Source: Clostridium kluyveri (GTDB lineage Bacteria; Bacillota; Clostridia; Clostridiales; Clostridiaceae). Taken from it: 64,000 nucleotides of DNA. The translations under genes were made by a program, and so were the position numbers. Below the pieces are notes generated by a model. That model was given only the letters and a program-made list of their open reading frames with translations. It did not search any database and was not told where the DNA came from. The stretch lies in contig NZ_CP018335.1 of NCBI RefSeq assembly GCF_001902295.1, positions 3,162,001 through 3,226,000 of the forward strand. Direction: 5' to 3'. Every line of letters begins with the position of its first letter. The first letter of the stretch is position 1. This document shows, piece after piece, positions 17,696 to 26,887 of this stretch.

Positions 17696-17738
17696 TAATA
17701 AAGCAACTGTTATTTTTAACAGTTGCATATTAGGACAT

Positions 17739-18020
17739 CTATGACATTCTTGAAAAATGCTCTATAGCCTTGGCAAAATCTGCTATTGTTCTATCGGCAT
17801 CTCCATGTTCAATACCTTCTCTGACACAATGGTTCAAATGGCCTTCTAAAACCACCTGACCTACTTTATGTAAAGCACTTTTCGCAGCATTGATCTGAAT
17901 TAAAACATCTTCACATGGAATATCTTCATCCACCATTTTATCAATAGCCTTTATCTGTCCCATGATTTTATTCAGCCGTCTGTGTAGATTGCCTGCATCC
18001 ATGCATTGACGCATTATCAC
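17739..18020 (-). CDS. csoR: CsoR family metal-sensing repressor
   Basis: 93 aa all-helical DUF156 protein. The copper-binding triad Cys36-His61-Cys65 is at the canonical positions (DIPCEDVL, EGHLNHC). In known members Cu(I) binding releases the operator. It lies directly upstream of the ATPase gene, separated by a strong operator/promoter. AAGGAGGTGTGATA precedes the ATG. Upstream, a TACAGTATTGTA near-palindrome (about 18047-18058) may be its own control site. Confidence 0.93.
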   Translation of the reverse strand: MIMRQCMDAGNLHRRLNKIMGQIKAIDKMVDEDIPCEDVLIQINAAKSALHKVGQVVLEGHLNHCVREGIEHGDADRTIADFAKAIEHFSRMS

Positions 18021-18444
18021 ACCTCCTTATATATGATATTATACTACAGTATTGTACTATATAGTGAAAGTTATTTGTTGAATTTTCAGAACCTGTATGT
18101 TGTGGAAGCCTAATAAATTGAGTATCAAGTGTAAGTTCAATAGCAAGTAAACTTAAAATAAATGATAAAGATCTCACTTTCTATTTTTCATCTTAAACTT
18201 TTAAAGAATCCTGTATAAAAGGTATTTAGTTCCTATAATTTCAAGGCTTTCACTTTTTTCTACAAGTTACTTTAGAAAATTTTATGATTTTCATTAGACT
18301 AACAGAGAAAAATATTATAATATCATTATTATAGTAAAATATTAATAGGGTTTATTTATTTTTGTAAAAATAAATGTTAAATTATTGAATTATAGGTATT
18401 TTTTATATTATAAATTAATTCATCTATTCCAGGAGGGGATGCTT

Positions 18445-20211
18445 ATGAAAAACATAATAAAAAATATAAAAAACAAATTTATTTTAATACCCATTTTTAC
18501 TTTTATATTGTCTCTCAGTTTTTTAATATTCATAAGTTATAAAAATAGTTCCATAGGATACAAATCCTACACTTTATTTCAGAAAGATTTATTGGATAAA
18601 AGAATTTCAACAGTTTACATTACAGACAACCCCAAGATAAGAATAAAATTAAAAGATGGCGGTATATATGAAACAGATAACCCCAGAACGCCTAATATTA
18701 AACAAACACTACTAGAAAATAATATACTTGTATCTGAAGATTACCCCGTAGATAGTAAACAAATATACCCAGGTACTTTGATGCTTCTTTCTGTTATATC
18801 CATTATATTTATGGCAGTTAAAAATTCTGAAAAAGTTTCTAAGAAAACCTTAGCCATTGACTCTTTGGAAACTACTGTCGTAAAAGACTTTAATTATACT
18901 TTTGAAAATGTAGCTGGAAATGAAGAGGCAAAAGAAAGTGTAAAAGATGTAGTGGATTTTTTAAAAAATCCTGAAAAATATGCATCCTATGGAGCAAGAA
19001 TGCCAAAGGGTATAATGTTGTATGGACAACCTGGAACAGGAAAAACTCTCCTAGCCAGAGCAGTTGCCGGTGAAGCAAATGTTCCTTTTTATGCAGTTTC
19101 AGGTTCAGATTTCATACAGATATATGTAGGTGTGGGAGCCAGTCGTATAAGACAGTTATTTAAAAAGGCAAGAAATAACAGTACTGGAAAAGCAGTTATA
19201 TTTATAGATGAAATAGATGCCATTGGTAAAAAGAGAGATGGAGGCAATTCTTCTGGTGGTTCTGATGAGAGAGATCAAACCCTAAATGCCCTGCTCACAG
19301 AAATGTCTGGTTTCAATGAGAAGAAAGGAATTGTAGTAATAGCTGCAACTAATAGATTAGACATGCTAGATCCTGCACTCTTAAGACCTGGAAGATTCGA
19401 TAGACACATAGAAATAACGCTTCCAGATATTTCTTCAAGGAAAAAAATTATAGCCCTTCATCTAAACAATAAGCCTGTAGGTAATCTAAATTTACATGAA
19501 TGGGCTCAAAAAACTTCTTATTTTTCAGGTGCAAAAATTGAAAACCTAGTAAATGAAGCTGCAATAATTGCATGTAAAGAAAACAGCAGAGCCATTGAAG
19601 ATACCCATATGGACAGGGCTTTTTCTATAATTTTGGCAGGCTATGAAAAGAAAAATAGAGATTATATAAAAGATATGGATAAAAAAATAACTGCATATCA
19701 TGAGGTGGGCCATGCTTTAGTATCTTTAAAGGTGCTTCCAAATGAAAAAATATCTAAAGTAACAATTATTCCAAGTACTAACGGAGTTGGAGGTTATACT
19801 TTAAGCATACCAGAGGACAAGCTTTATGAAAATAAAGATTATTTAAAAAAGAGAATAATGATACTTTTAGGAGGAAGGGCTGCAGAAGAAGTTATATTTG
19901 GTTCCAATTATATAACCACCGGTGCTCATAATGACCTGCAGCGAAGTACACATATAGCTTTTAATATGATAACCCAATATGGTATGGGAGAAACTCTAGG
20001 GCTTTTAAATATGCAAGAATTAATGAAACTAAATATAAACCAGGATAAAATTATTGAAGAATGCAAAAAATTAATCGACTCTATGTATTATCATACAAAA
20101 AACATAATAATTGAAAACAGACCCTATCTTAAAAAAATAACTGAATTACTTATAGAAAAAGAAACATTATATGCAAAAGACTTAGATGACTTAAAATTAA
20201 TATCCAAATAG
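18445..20211 (+). CDS. ftsH: FtsH-family membrane AAA+ zinc metalloprotease (variant)
   Basis: 588 aa. Two N-terminal membrane helices (about 10-30 and 115-135) with a short extracytoplasmic loop, AAA+ module with Walker B FIDEIDAIG and SRH, then the M41 protease with zinc motif HEVGHAL. It degrades membrane and short-lived regulatory proteins. Oddity: Walker A reads GQPGTGKT rather than the near-invariant GPPGTGKT. It is shorter than the usual 600-650 aa, so it may be a second, specialised copy. ATG 18445 is chosen, 6 nt after AGGAGGGG. The 18021-18384 gap holds only promoter-like AT-rich DNA. Confidence 0.9.
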   Translation: MKNIIKNIKNKFILIPIFTFILSLSFLIFISYKNSSIGYKSYTLFQKDLLDKRISTVYITDNPKIRIKLKDGGIYETDNPRTPNIKQTLLENNILVSEDYPVDSKQIYPGTLMLLSVISIIFMAVKNSEKVSKKTLAIDSLETTVVKDFNYTFENVAGNEEAKESVKDVVDFLKNPEKYASYGARMPKGIMLYGQPGTGKTLLARAVAGEANVPFYAVSGSDFIQIYVGVGASRIRQLFKKARNNSTGKAVIFIDEIDAIGKKRDGGNSSGGSDERDQTLNALLTEMSGFNEKKGIVVIAATNRLDMLDPALLRPGRFDRHIEITLPDISSRKKIIALHLNNKPVGNLNLHEWAQKTSYFSGAKIENLVNEAAIIACKENSRAIEDTHMDRAFSIILAGYEKKNRDYIKDMDKKITAYHEVGHALVSLKVLPNEKISKVTIIPSTNGVGGYTLSIPEDKLYENKDYLKKRIMILLGGRAAEEVIFGSNYITTGAHNDLQRSTHIAFNMITQYGMGETLGLLNMQELMKLNINQDKIIEECKKLIDSMYYHTKNIIIENRPYLKKITELLIEKETLYAKDLDDLKLISK

Positions 20212-20230
20212 ATTTAAAATACATGCTCTA

Positions 20231-20255
20231 TATTTCAGCTTTATATGCTGAAATA
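20231..20255 (+). terminator. Terminator-like hairpin after ftsH
   Basis: Perfect 9-bp stem TATTTCAGC / GCTGAAATA (20231-20239, 20247-20255). There is no T-run, but the strong repeat A hairpin follows at once. Confidence 0.4.
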
Positions 20256-20409
20256 AAGTGATTCAGAGGTTCAGGTGGAGTTTTACTCATAAAAAACAGA
20301 AATACCTTTCTCCATCTGAACCTCTGAAGAACTTATTCAGGCGCATAACAGTGCCTATCTCTCACTTTGAAGAAGATGAAAGTATTAGCTAATTGCCTCA
20401 TTCGGATAA
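20256..20409 (+). repeat. Dispersed structured repeat A, copy 2 (full length)
   Basis: About 154 bp, from AAGTGATTCAGAGGTTCAGG to CTCATTCGGATAA. It has a 17-bp hairpin, CAGAGGTTCAGGTGGAG (20264-20280) against CTCCATCTGAACCTCTG (20310-20326) with one G-T pair. A second block, ACTTATTCAGGCGC...ATTAGCTAATT...TTCGGATAA, has ends that are imperfect inverted repeats. It sits between convergent ftsH and rhomboid genes. No reading frame. Confidence 0.8.
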
Positions 20410-20412
20410 AAA

Positions 20413-21429
20413 TTAAACTTTTTTAAAAGACATATTACTTAGTACATAAGTAATAATTATGCCTCCTATAAGTCCTCCTATATGTCCAAAGTTATCCACA
20501 TTGGCTACGGAAAACCCTATTATAAGGTTCATTACAATTATAACCATTATATTCATGATAAATTCCCTAGCTACAGAATGTTTCATTTTAAGGGCAAATA
20601 CCAAAGATGCACCTAAAAGTCCAAATATTGCTCCTGAAGCTCCTACAGATATGGAAGATGAGAACATATAACTAAATATAGAAGAAAACAACCCTGAAAT
20701 AATATATATAATTATATATTTAAACTTTCCGTATACTTTTTCAATAAAAGTACCCATCATATAAAGTGAGTACATATTTACTCCCAAATGTACTATACCT
20801 GCATGTAAAAACATACAGGTAAATAACCTATAGTATTGTCCTTTAGCTATAAGAAAATTTACCTTGGCTCCCATAAACACCAGAACATTTAAATTACTAT
20901 CCATTATGCTGCCAGACAAATATGAAGTTACTATATATACCAATACATTTAGTGCTATAATCACATAGGTGACAACTACCTCTTTTATTCTTTTTTCACT
21001 GGAGATATTTCCAGAATTCCTTACATGAATTATCCCTTGTAACATTTGATTGGCCAGCTCTTTTGATCCTTCTGTATAATATACTAATTGATTTAAATCA
21101 GGATTTATTAAAATCAATTCAAACTGTCTATGTATTTCATAATCTAATTGATAATTATTTATGTATTCTGCAGATAAACTAGCTTCTTTATCCATAATTA
21201 CTTGTGTAAACTTTAACCTTTTATTTTGAAATAACTTTTTCAAATCTGAAATAATAAATTCTACATTTATATTTTCAACCCGAGGAAAAAATACAACTCT
21301 TATAATATCATTTTCTTCCCTCCATAATACCCATTTACTGTATAAACCCTGGCTCTTTTTTATTTCTATAATTTTAAAATTGTAAACCTTATACAATATT
21401 TCTATTAAATTATCAATATACGAATTCAT
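20413..21429 (-). CDS. Rhomboid family intramembrane serine protease
   Basis: 338 aa. A soluble N-terminal domain of about 150 residues precedes six or seven membrane helices. The catalytic serine is in GASGAIFGLLGA and the catalytic histidine in HIGGLIGG; the HLGVNMYSLYMMG segment is the conserved rhomboid helix 2. Cleaves membrane proteins within the bilayer; substrate unknown. It has its own minus-strand unit, convergent with ftsH. Confidence 0.92.
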   Translation of the reverse strand: MNSYIDNLIEILYKVYNFKIIEIKKSQGLYSKWVLWREENDIIRVVFFPRVENINVEFIISDLKKLFQNKRLKFTQVIMDKEASLSAEYINNYQLDYEIHRQFELILINPDLNQLVYYTEGSKELANQMLQGIIHVRNSGNISSEKRIKEVVVTYVIIALNVLVYIVTSYLSGSIMDSNLNVLVFMGAKVNFLIAKGQYYRLFTCMFLHAGIVHLGVNMYSLYMMGTFIEKVYGKFKYIIIYIISGLFSSIFSYMFSSSISVGASGAIFGLLGASLVFALKMKHSVAREFIMNIMVIIVMNLIIGFSVANVDNFGHIGGLIGGIIITYVLSNMSFKKV

Positions 21430-21501
21430 TTTTTTCTCCCTGAAAGCATAAAATAATATATATCTAATTTATACTATATAAAAATTTTTATTCGCCTTTT
21501 A

Positions 21502-22560
21502 TCAAATCAATCCAGTTATAACCACATTGGGCATCCGCAATAAGTCCAATTCGTAAGCTGGTATAAGTTTTCCTGTATCCTCATCACAAAGCACTCTTAT
21601 TATTGGTCTATCTGGAAATCCTTTATTTTGTCTTACAACATAGCCTTCAATTTTATTTGATAATTTAACTCCACATCCCAGAGGATATATGGCAAAAGTA
21701 TTTTTAAAATTGCACACTAAATCCTGATCAAAATTACTGCCACTCCCTGAAAGTATGAGTTCATAAGCATCATTTGGACTAAATTTTTTCCTGTAGCATC
21801 TATCGTTGCTTACTGCATCATATACATCACATATACAAACTAGTTTTGCATAATTCGTTATTTGCTTACTTTCAAGCCCATAAGGATATCCCCTGCCATC
21901 TATTCTCTCATGGTGTTGTTCGACTATTTTTATTACAGCATCTGAAATTATAACATTTTTTTTAAGAATTTTAGACCCATACAAAGGATGATTTTTTATC
22001 TCGTTAAATTCTTCATCTGTAAGCTTAGTTTGTTTATTCAATATTTCTAAAGGAATCTTTGTTTTTCCTATATCATGCAAAGAAGCACCTATGCCGATTT
22101 CTCTCAATTGCCATTTATCATATCCTGTTGAAGCACCCAGAAAAGAGGCCATAATACAAGTATCTATTGAGTGAATAAAGGTATAGTTATCGTAGGTCTG
22201 TATATCATAAAGGCTCTTATTTACATCACCAAGTTCAATTATATAGTTTACCATATCTTCTATACCTACAAGGGATTTTCTCAGCTCTTTTTCATTACAA
22301 TTATACAAATTACTCATTATATTTGACATACTTTTCATTGATTCTTGCTTTAATTCCAGTAACTTTTCATCTTCTATATTCACATCTTCCAATCTCTCAT
22401 CTTCTACATACAAATAGAATACACCTAATTCTTTTAATTTATTTATATAATTATTGGTCAATTTTACTCCTGTCTTTAATAAAACTTGTCCATCACATGT
22501 CAATATGCTTTTTCCAAGCACATCTTTTTCTTTAACTCTATTTATGAACTCTAGTCTCAT
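21502..22560 (-). CDS. HD-GYP domain cyclic-di-GMP phosphodiesterase
   Basis: 352 aa. N-terminal sensory or linker domain (1-115), then the HD domain with HSIDTCIMASFLG and HDIGKTKIP, then HHERIDGRGYPYGL carrying the GYP signature. The metal ligands (HD, H, HH, D) needed for c-di-GMP hydrolysis appear intact. The C-terminal 60 residues form a small beta-domain seen in clostridial members. Expected to lower c-di-GMP, affecting motility or adhesion. Confidence 0.92.
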   Translation of the reverse strand: MRLEFINRVKEKDVLGKSILTCDGQVLLKTGVKLTNNYINKLKELGVFYLYVEDERLEDVNIEDEKLLELKQESMKSMSNIMSNLYNCNEKELRKSLVGIEDMVNYIIELGDVNKSLYDIQTYDNYTFIHSIDTCIMASFLGASTGYDKWQLREIGIGASLHDIGKTKIPLEILNKQTKLTDEEFNEIKNHPLYGSKILKKNVIISDAVIKIVEQHHERIDGRGYPYGLESKQITNYAKLVCICDVYDAVSNDRCYRKKFSPNDAYELILSGSGSNFDQDLVCNFKNTFAIYPLGCGVKLSNKIEGYVVRQNKGFPDRPIIRVLCDEDTGKLIPAYELDLLRMPNVVITGLI

Positions 22561-22779
22561 TGCTTCACCTCAACAAAATTTGATATATTCAATTTCTTTT
22601 CTAAGCATATCATATTTAAGATATAAATTAAAACATTTTAGTTAACTTACTACAAATTAATTCCGCATGATTAATTCATGATTTAAAACTAAAAATGTTA
22701 AAATTTCTATTTACTTACAAATAGAAATTGGTTATTATAATTATAAAGAACATTTTTTATATTATTATGGAGGAACCTC

Positions 22780-23103
22780 ATGAAAAAATTTGTATTTTCC
22801 ATAGTAGTTATTCTGTTAACTATTGTAATAATAAAAAATATATATGTATCAAAAAAATGTACGGATATCAACTATGCAGTTGAAAACTATTTTACTACAG
22901 GAATTTTTAACAAATATAAAATATACAACATGGAAGATGTAACTCTGTCCTTTTCAGATGGTAAAGATGCTTTTATGACAGTTAAAGGCATATCAAATAA
23001 AACACCTCACCATAAAGTAGAATATACCGTATTTTTGGAAAAAGACAATAATGGCAGCTGGAAAGTAAAAAAGGTATATTCAAGTGAAGTGACTTTACAA
23101 TAA
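22780..23103 (+). CDS. Hypothetical membrane-anchored or secreted protein
   Basis: 107 aa with one N-terminal hydrophobic helix (FVFSIVVILLTIVIIKNIYV) that is an anchor or uncleaved signal, then an alpha+beta domain ending in WKVKKVYSSEVTLQ. The 'NGSWKVKKVYS' ending is like NTF2/DUF4878-type lipoprotein domains, but I cannot assign a family. GGAGGAACC lies 6 nt before the ATG. It converges on the Fur-family gene 10 bp away. Confidence 0.7.
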   Translation: MKKFVFSIVVILLTIVIIKNIYVSKKCTDINYAVENYFTTGIFNKYKIYNMEDVTLSFSDGKDAFMTVKGISNKTPHHKVEYTVFLEKDNNGSWKVKKVYSSEVTLQ

Positions 23104-23113
23104 TCTTTCTGTA

Positions 23114-23542
23114 TTATGGTTTTAGTTGCTTGTTTCTGCAATCTTTACATATGCCACTTATTTTAAAATCCAGTTCCTCATCTACAAGTACAAAATCTGT
23201 TTTACTTTTTATTATTTCTTCTATTTGCTGCATGGGACAATCTATCTCTACCTGTTTTTCACATACCTTACATTGTAATATGTGCTTGTGGTTTTTTCTT
23301 ATTACAGCATAGCTGTATCTTCCCTTATCTAAATCAAACTTTCTTATAATTTTTTTATTTTCAAATAACTCTAAAGTTCTATAAATTGTAGATAAATCTA
23401 CATTTATATTTTTCTTTTTATACTCTTGAAATAAATCTTCTACATTTATTGCACTTTCACTCTTATATAATATATCTAAAATATTTAATCTAGCTTGTGT
23501 AACTTTTATTCCATATTTTCTCAAGTATTTCTCTATATCCAT
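23114..23542 (-). CDS. Fur family metal-dependent repressor
   Basis: 142 aa. Winged helix with recognition helix around LSTIYRTLELF (50-60), then a metal-binding C-domain with KNHKHILQ (His85, His87) and structural zinc pairs Cys91/Cys94 and Cys132/Cys135. Could be Fur, Zur or PerR. It is 20 bp downstream of mntP on the same strand, which suggests cotranscription and a metal (iron, zinc or manganese) homeostasis role. Confidence 0.92.
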   Translation of the reverse strand: MDIEKYLRKYGIKVTQARLNILDILYKSESAINVEDLFQEYKKKNINVDLSTIYRTLELFENKKIIRKFDLDKGRYSYAVIRKNHKHILQCKVCEKQVEIDCPMQQIEEIIKSKTDFVLVDEELDFKISGICKDCRNKQLKP

Positions 23543-23562
23543 AAAACCACCCCAAATTTCAC

Positions 23563-24114
23563 TTAAAAAAGCATCATTTTGATACCAAATATAATAAGTA
23601 TTATACCTCCTATATAATCTGCATACTTACTTACAGCGTGTATTTTTCTAAGATACCTTGAGATAATAAAAGCACAAGAAGTCAATATAAGAGTTACCAT
23701 ACCTATAAATAAAGTATGATATAGCATATCTAAAGTATTTCTCATATTGTTTAAAGTAGTAAATCCAATTACTAAAGCATCAATACTTACAGAAACCCCA
23801 AGTATAATAACCATTCCAGGTTTTACAAGCGTGTGCTGTTTTTTACTTTCAAAGCCCTCCTTAAGCATAAGTATGCCTACAATTGATACTACTGCTCCTC
23901 CAACTATCTCAGGAATAGAGGCAACATACTTATTGAATAAAAAGCCTCCATAAGAACCCAGCATAGCAAAGAAAAACTGAAAAAATGCAAAAGATATTAC
24001 AAATTGAATTTTTTTATTTCTTTTTATCGCATTGTTCAAGCCTACAGATATGGCAACACTAAAAGCATCCAAAGAAAGTGCCAGAGCAATTAAAAATAAG
24101 GATCGAAATGTCAT
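23563..24114 (-). CDS. mntP: MntP/YtaF-like manganese efflux pump
   Basis: 183 aa with six membrane helices and two internal repeats. The acidic motifs SLDAFSVAISVGL (helix 1) and VSIDALVIGFT (helix 4) are the conserved aspartates of MntP exporters. The sporulation protein YtaF is a related alternative, but the DAFSVA motif favours MntP. Forms a probable two-gene unit with the Fur-family gene. No yybP-ykoY manganese riboswitch is visible upstream, where instead a repeat A copy lies. Confidence 0.85.
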   Translation of the reverse strand: MTFRSLFLIALALSLDAFSVAISVGLNNAIKRNKKIQFVISFAFFQFFFAMLGSYGGFLFNKYVASIPEIVGGAVVSIVGILMLKEGFESKKQHTLVKPGMVIILGVSVSIDALVIGFTTLNNMRNTLDMLYHTLFIGMVTLILTSCAFIISRYLRKIHAVSKYADYIGGIILIIFGIKMMLF

Positions 24115-24143
24115 ATTACCTTTCCTCTCACATTCGAATTATC

Positions 24144-24289
24144 AAGTGATTCAGAGGTTCAGATGAAGTTTACCTATGAGAACTTCTTTTCTCCATGAAC
24201 CTAAGAAGAACTTATCCAGACGCATAGATCTGCTTATCTCCTACTTTGAAAAAGATGAAAACATCAGCTAATTACCGCATTTGGACAAA
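24144..24289 (+). repeat. Dispersed structured repeat A, copy 3 (full length)
   Basis: 146 bp, from AAGTGATTCAGAGGTTCAGA to GCATTTGGACAAA; same order of blocks as copy 2 (GTTCAG hairpin, ACTTATCCAGACGCAT, TATCTCCTACTTTGAAAAAG, ATCAGCTAATTACC). It sits between the YgjP-like gene and mntP. Confidence 0.78.
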
Positions 24290-24325
24290 TAATACTATCT
24301 TACTATATGTATATATATGGATTAT

Positions 24326-25069
24326 TTATATATATATTCCTCCTTTAAATCTCATAGGAAAAACAAGCATATATCCATTATTTTTAAGCCATTCTCTTCG
24401 ATTTACATAATCAGGTATTTCACATTCCACCAGCTTCCAATAATCTTTAGAATGATTCATGTACACTAAATGACATAATTCATGTACAATTATGTACTCT
24501 ATTATCTCAATAGGTGCCATTAAAAGCCTGCAGTTAAGATTTATATTTCCATTTGAATAGCAGCTTCCCCATAGGGTTTTCTGACATCTAACAGTTATAT
24601 TTCTGGGACATACATTCAGTTTCTTGCTATATACATCTACTTTATGCTTAAAGATCAATTTAGCTTTTTCCCTATAAAATTTATATATAATATCTCTAAT
24701 ACTTTCTTCATCCTCTAACAAAGTTTTGCTCCCATAAATTACGAAATTATTTTTAAAAATTCTAATATACCATTTTCGTGTATCCACTATATATCTTTCA
24801 AGATTTAGATATTTACCAAGCCACAGGATCTTTTTTCCCTGTTTTATATCCCTGAATTTTACGCATTCCATCCTTTCTTTTACTATGTTAACATTTTTTA
24901 ATATCCATGGCATCTTATTTTTCACAACTTCCTCTATGGATTCATAACTTATGTGGTAGGGAGCATTTATAATTACTTTTCCCTTTTCATCGATTTTGAT
25001 ACTTATATTTTTTTTATTTTTTCTAACTACTGTATAGCTTAACGAAAGAACCTGATGAGTAGTTTCCAT
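24326..25069 (-). CDS. YgjP-like zinc metallopeptidase (M48-type, DUF45)
   Basis: 247 aa. Zinc motif HELCHLVYMNHSKDYW (HExxH plus downstream His) in the C-terminal half; TLWGSCYSNGNINLN is the second conserved block of the YgjP/COG1451 family. No signal peptide, so cytoplasmic. The family is also called WLM-like/SprT-like; substrate unknown. It starts 12 bp after the S41 protease gene's stop and is probably cotranscribed with it. Confidence 0.88.
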   Translation of the reverse strand: METTHQVLSLSYTVVRKNKKNISIKIDEKGKVIINAPYHISYESIEEVVKNKMPWILKNVNIVKERMECVKFRDIKQGKKILWLGKYLNLERYIVDTRKWYIRIFKNNFVIYGSKTLLEDEESIRDIIYKFYREKAKLIFKHKVDVYSKKLNVCPRNITVRCQKTLWGSCYSNGNINLNCRLLMAPIEIIEYIIVHELCHLVYMNHSKDYWKLVECEIPDYVNRREWLKNNGYMLVFPMRFKGGIYI

Positions 25070-25081
25070 ATTTTTACCTCT

Positions 25082-26704
25082 CTATTTTTTTACAACAACA
25101 GGCTTTATGACATTTTTAATTTTTATATAATAAGTTTGTCCTTTATCCAATTTTTCTTTAGGGGTAAGAACAGCCTTATTGCCTTTTAAAATGTTTATAT
25201 CAAAATCTATTCTCTTACCTGTGTTACTGTTTATAATCTCCATGGTTATATTATTACTTAAATCAAAATTTATTTCTTTGTTAAAAGTCACGGTAAATGA
25301 CTTATCTTCTGGTACCTTATTTAAAGTATCCAATAACTTATAATTAGAATAGAAAAATTTATATATATTATTAAAGTAATCATTTGGAACATTTGTCCAA
25401 CCATTTTTAGTTCCTATATAAACTTTAGATTTCGATACATGTTCTATTATATATTTAAAAGTTGTCCAATATTCTTCACTTTTAGCCATATTTAAATCTA
25501 TATTAAATTCTCTTTCATTTAATGTAATCTTTAAAAATCCAGTCTTGTCTGTATTATTTCTACATTTTCCTGATAATAACTGAGCTACTTTTAAAGCATC
25601 TAAATCACCTGTATCCAAGTCAGGTTTTATTCCTACTTTTTGTATTACATTGCCGAGAGGGGAATAAAATTCTTCTGTAGTCAATTTTAACGCACTTCCA
25701 TTGGACAGTTCAAATATTTGTTGTGCTACTCCTTTTCCATAGGTAACATTACCTATAAAAAATGCTTTTTTATAATCCTTAACTGCAGCAGCTAATATCT
25801 CAGAAGCGCTAGCTGTATTTCCATTAGTCAAAAATATAACTGGTTTATCTATTACAATTTTATGTCCCCCTGTTAAATATCCCATTTTATTCTTATACTT
25901 GTCCTCAACTATTAGCGCCAAATTATTTCCTATAAAATTTCCTGCTATATCTACCGCAGAATACATATATCCTCCTCCATTATTTCTTAGATCTATTATA
26001 TAGCTTTCTGGATTTTTCACACTAAGTTCTTCTAATATCTCATCTAATTTTTGAGAGGTATTTTCTCCAAAAGATGATATGTAAATGTATGCTGTACTAT
26101 TATCCAACATAATACCCTCTACTGTCGATAACTGCAATTCTGCCCTTTGTACATTAAAATTTAATATTTCATTTTCTCTCTGCACTACAAGATTTACTTT
26201 AGTACCTTCTTCACCACGTATGCATTTTCCTATTTCATCTATACTCAAATCACTAATTGAATTTGAATCCACAGAAGTTATAATGTCCCCTTCTTTTAAT
26301 CCTGCAGCTTCTGCAGGAGAGTCCTTAATCACAGAAACTACTTGAGCCCCTGTAGAAACTTTATTCATTTCTATGCCTATTCCACACACTTTGTTATCTA
26401 TCTCATTTAAAAAATCTTCTTCTTCCTCCGCCGAAAAGTATTGACTATAAGGATCATCCAATCCCGTTAATATTTCATCTATGGTAGATTTGTTTAATAC
26501 ACTGTCAGATACATCTTTAATATAATTATTTTTAATTATATTTCTAATTTCGTTTAAAGTCTGGGAATCTTCAGCATGTACTCTAGCCGTAAAACCAAAT
26601 ATAAAAAATATTAATGAAAATATTATAAAAATATTTCTAACATTAAAATTTAGTTTTAATTTCTCAGCTGAACTTACGGCCCCAAATTTAGATTTGATTT
26701 TCAT
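25082..26704 (-). CDS. S41 family C-terminal processing peptidase with Ig-like tail
   Basis: 540 aa. Signal peptide or N-terminal anchor (about 24-44, ending ARVHA), PDZ domain (about 105-185), S41 protease domain with the Ser in TASASEIL and the Lys in TYGKG, then a 90-residue C-terminal SbsA/Ig-like fold (KSFTVTFNKEINFDLSNN). Secreted CtpA-type protease. The Ig-like tail is an extra feature compared with standard CtpA and may mediate envelope attachment. GGAGGAATATAT precedes the ATG. Confidence 0.9.
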   Translation of the reverse strand: MKIKSKFGAVSSAEKLKLNFNVRNIFIIFSLIFFIFGFTARVHAEDSQTLNEIRNIIKNNYIKDVSDSVLNKSTIDEILTGLDDPYSQYFSAEEEEDFLNEIDNKVCGIGIEMNKVSTGAQVVSVIKDSPAEAAGLKEGDIITSVDSNSISDLSIDEIGKCIRGEEGTKVNLVVQRENEILNFNVQRAELQLSTVEGIMLDNSTAYIYISSFGENTSQKLDEILEELSVKNPESYIIDLRNNGGGYMYSAVDIAGNFIGNNLALIVEDKYKNKMGYLTGGHKIVIDKPVIFLTNGNTASASEILAAAVKDYKKAFFIGNVTYGKGVAQQIFELSNGSALKLTTEEFYSPLGNVIQKVGIKPDLDTGDLDALKVAQLLSGKCRNNTDKTGFLKITLNEREFNIDLNMAKSEEYWTTFKYIIEHVSKSKVYIGTKNGWTNVPNDYFNNIYKFFYSNYKLLDTLNKVPEDKSFTVTFNKEINFDLSNNITMEIINSNTGKRIDFDINILKGNKAVLTPKEKLDKGQTYYIKIKNVIKPVVVKK

Positions 26705-26784
26705 ATATATTCCTCCTAATTTTAAATTAAATTATACACTTCTTTAAAAAAGATATATATCATTTTTCAAAAATATTATATAAA

Positions 26785-26835
26785 AAAGGATATACATTCA
26801 ATATAAAGTTTATAATATTGAGCTGCACATCCTTT
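26785..26835 (-). terminator. Terminator of the CWB2 gene
   Basis: Long interrupted stem AAAGGAT...TCAATAT / ATATTGA...ATCCTTT (26785-26835), followed on the minus strand by TTTTATAT. A short AAGTGATTC at about 26855 resembles the start of repeat A. Confidence 0.6.
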
Positions 26836-26887
26836 CCCTTAGGCATTTCCAAATGAAGTGATTCCCAAATCCGATGGAAACTATTAA

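Noticed and set aside
17968..18177. 69-codon minus-strand frame overlapping csoR
   Set aside because: Wrong frame relative to the conserved CsoR sequence and covers its promoter region.
24115..24289. Possible manganese riboswitch before mntP
   Set aside because: The sequence is a copy of repeat A that also occurs beside unrelated genes and between convergent genes.
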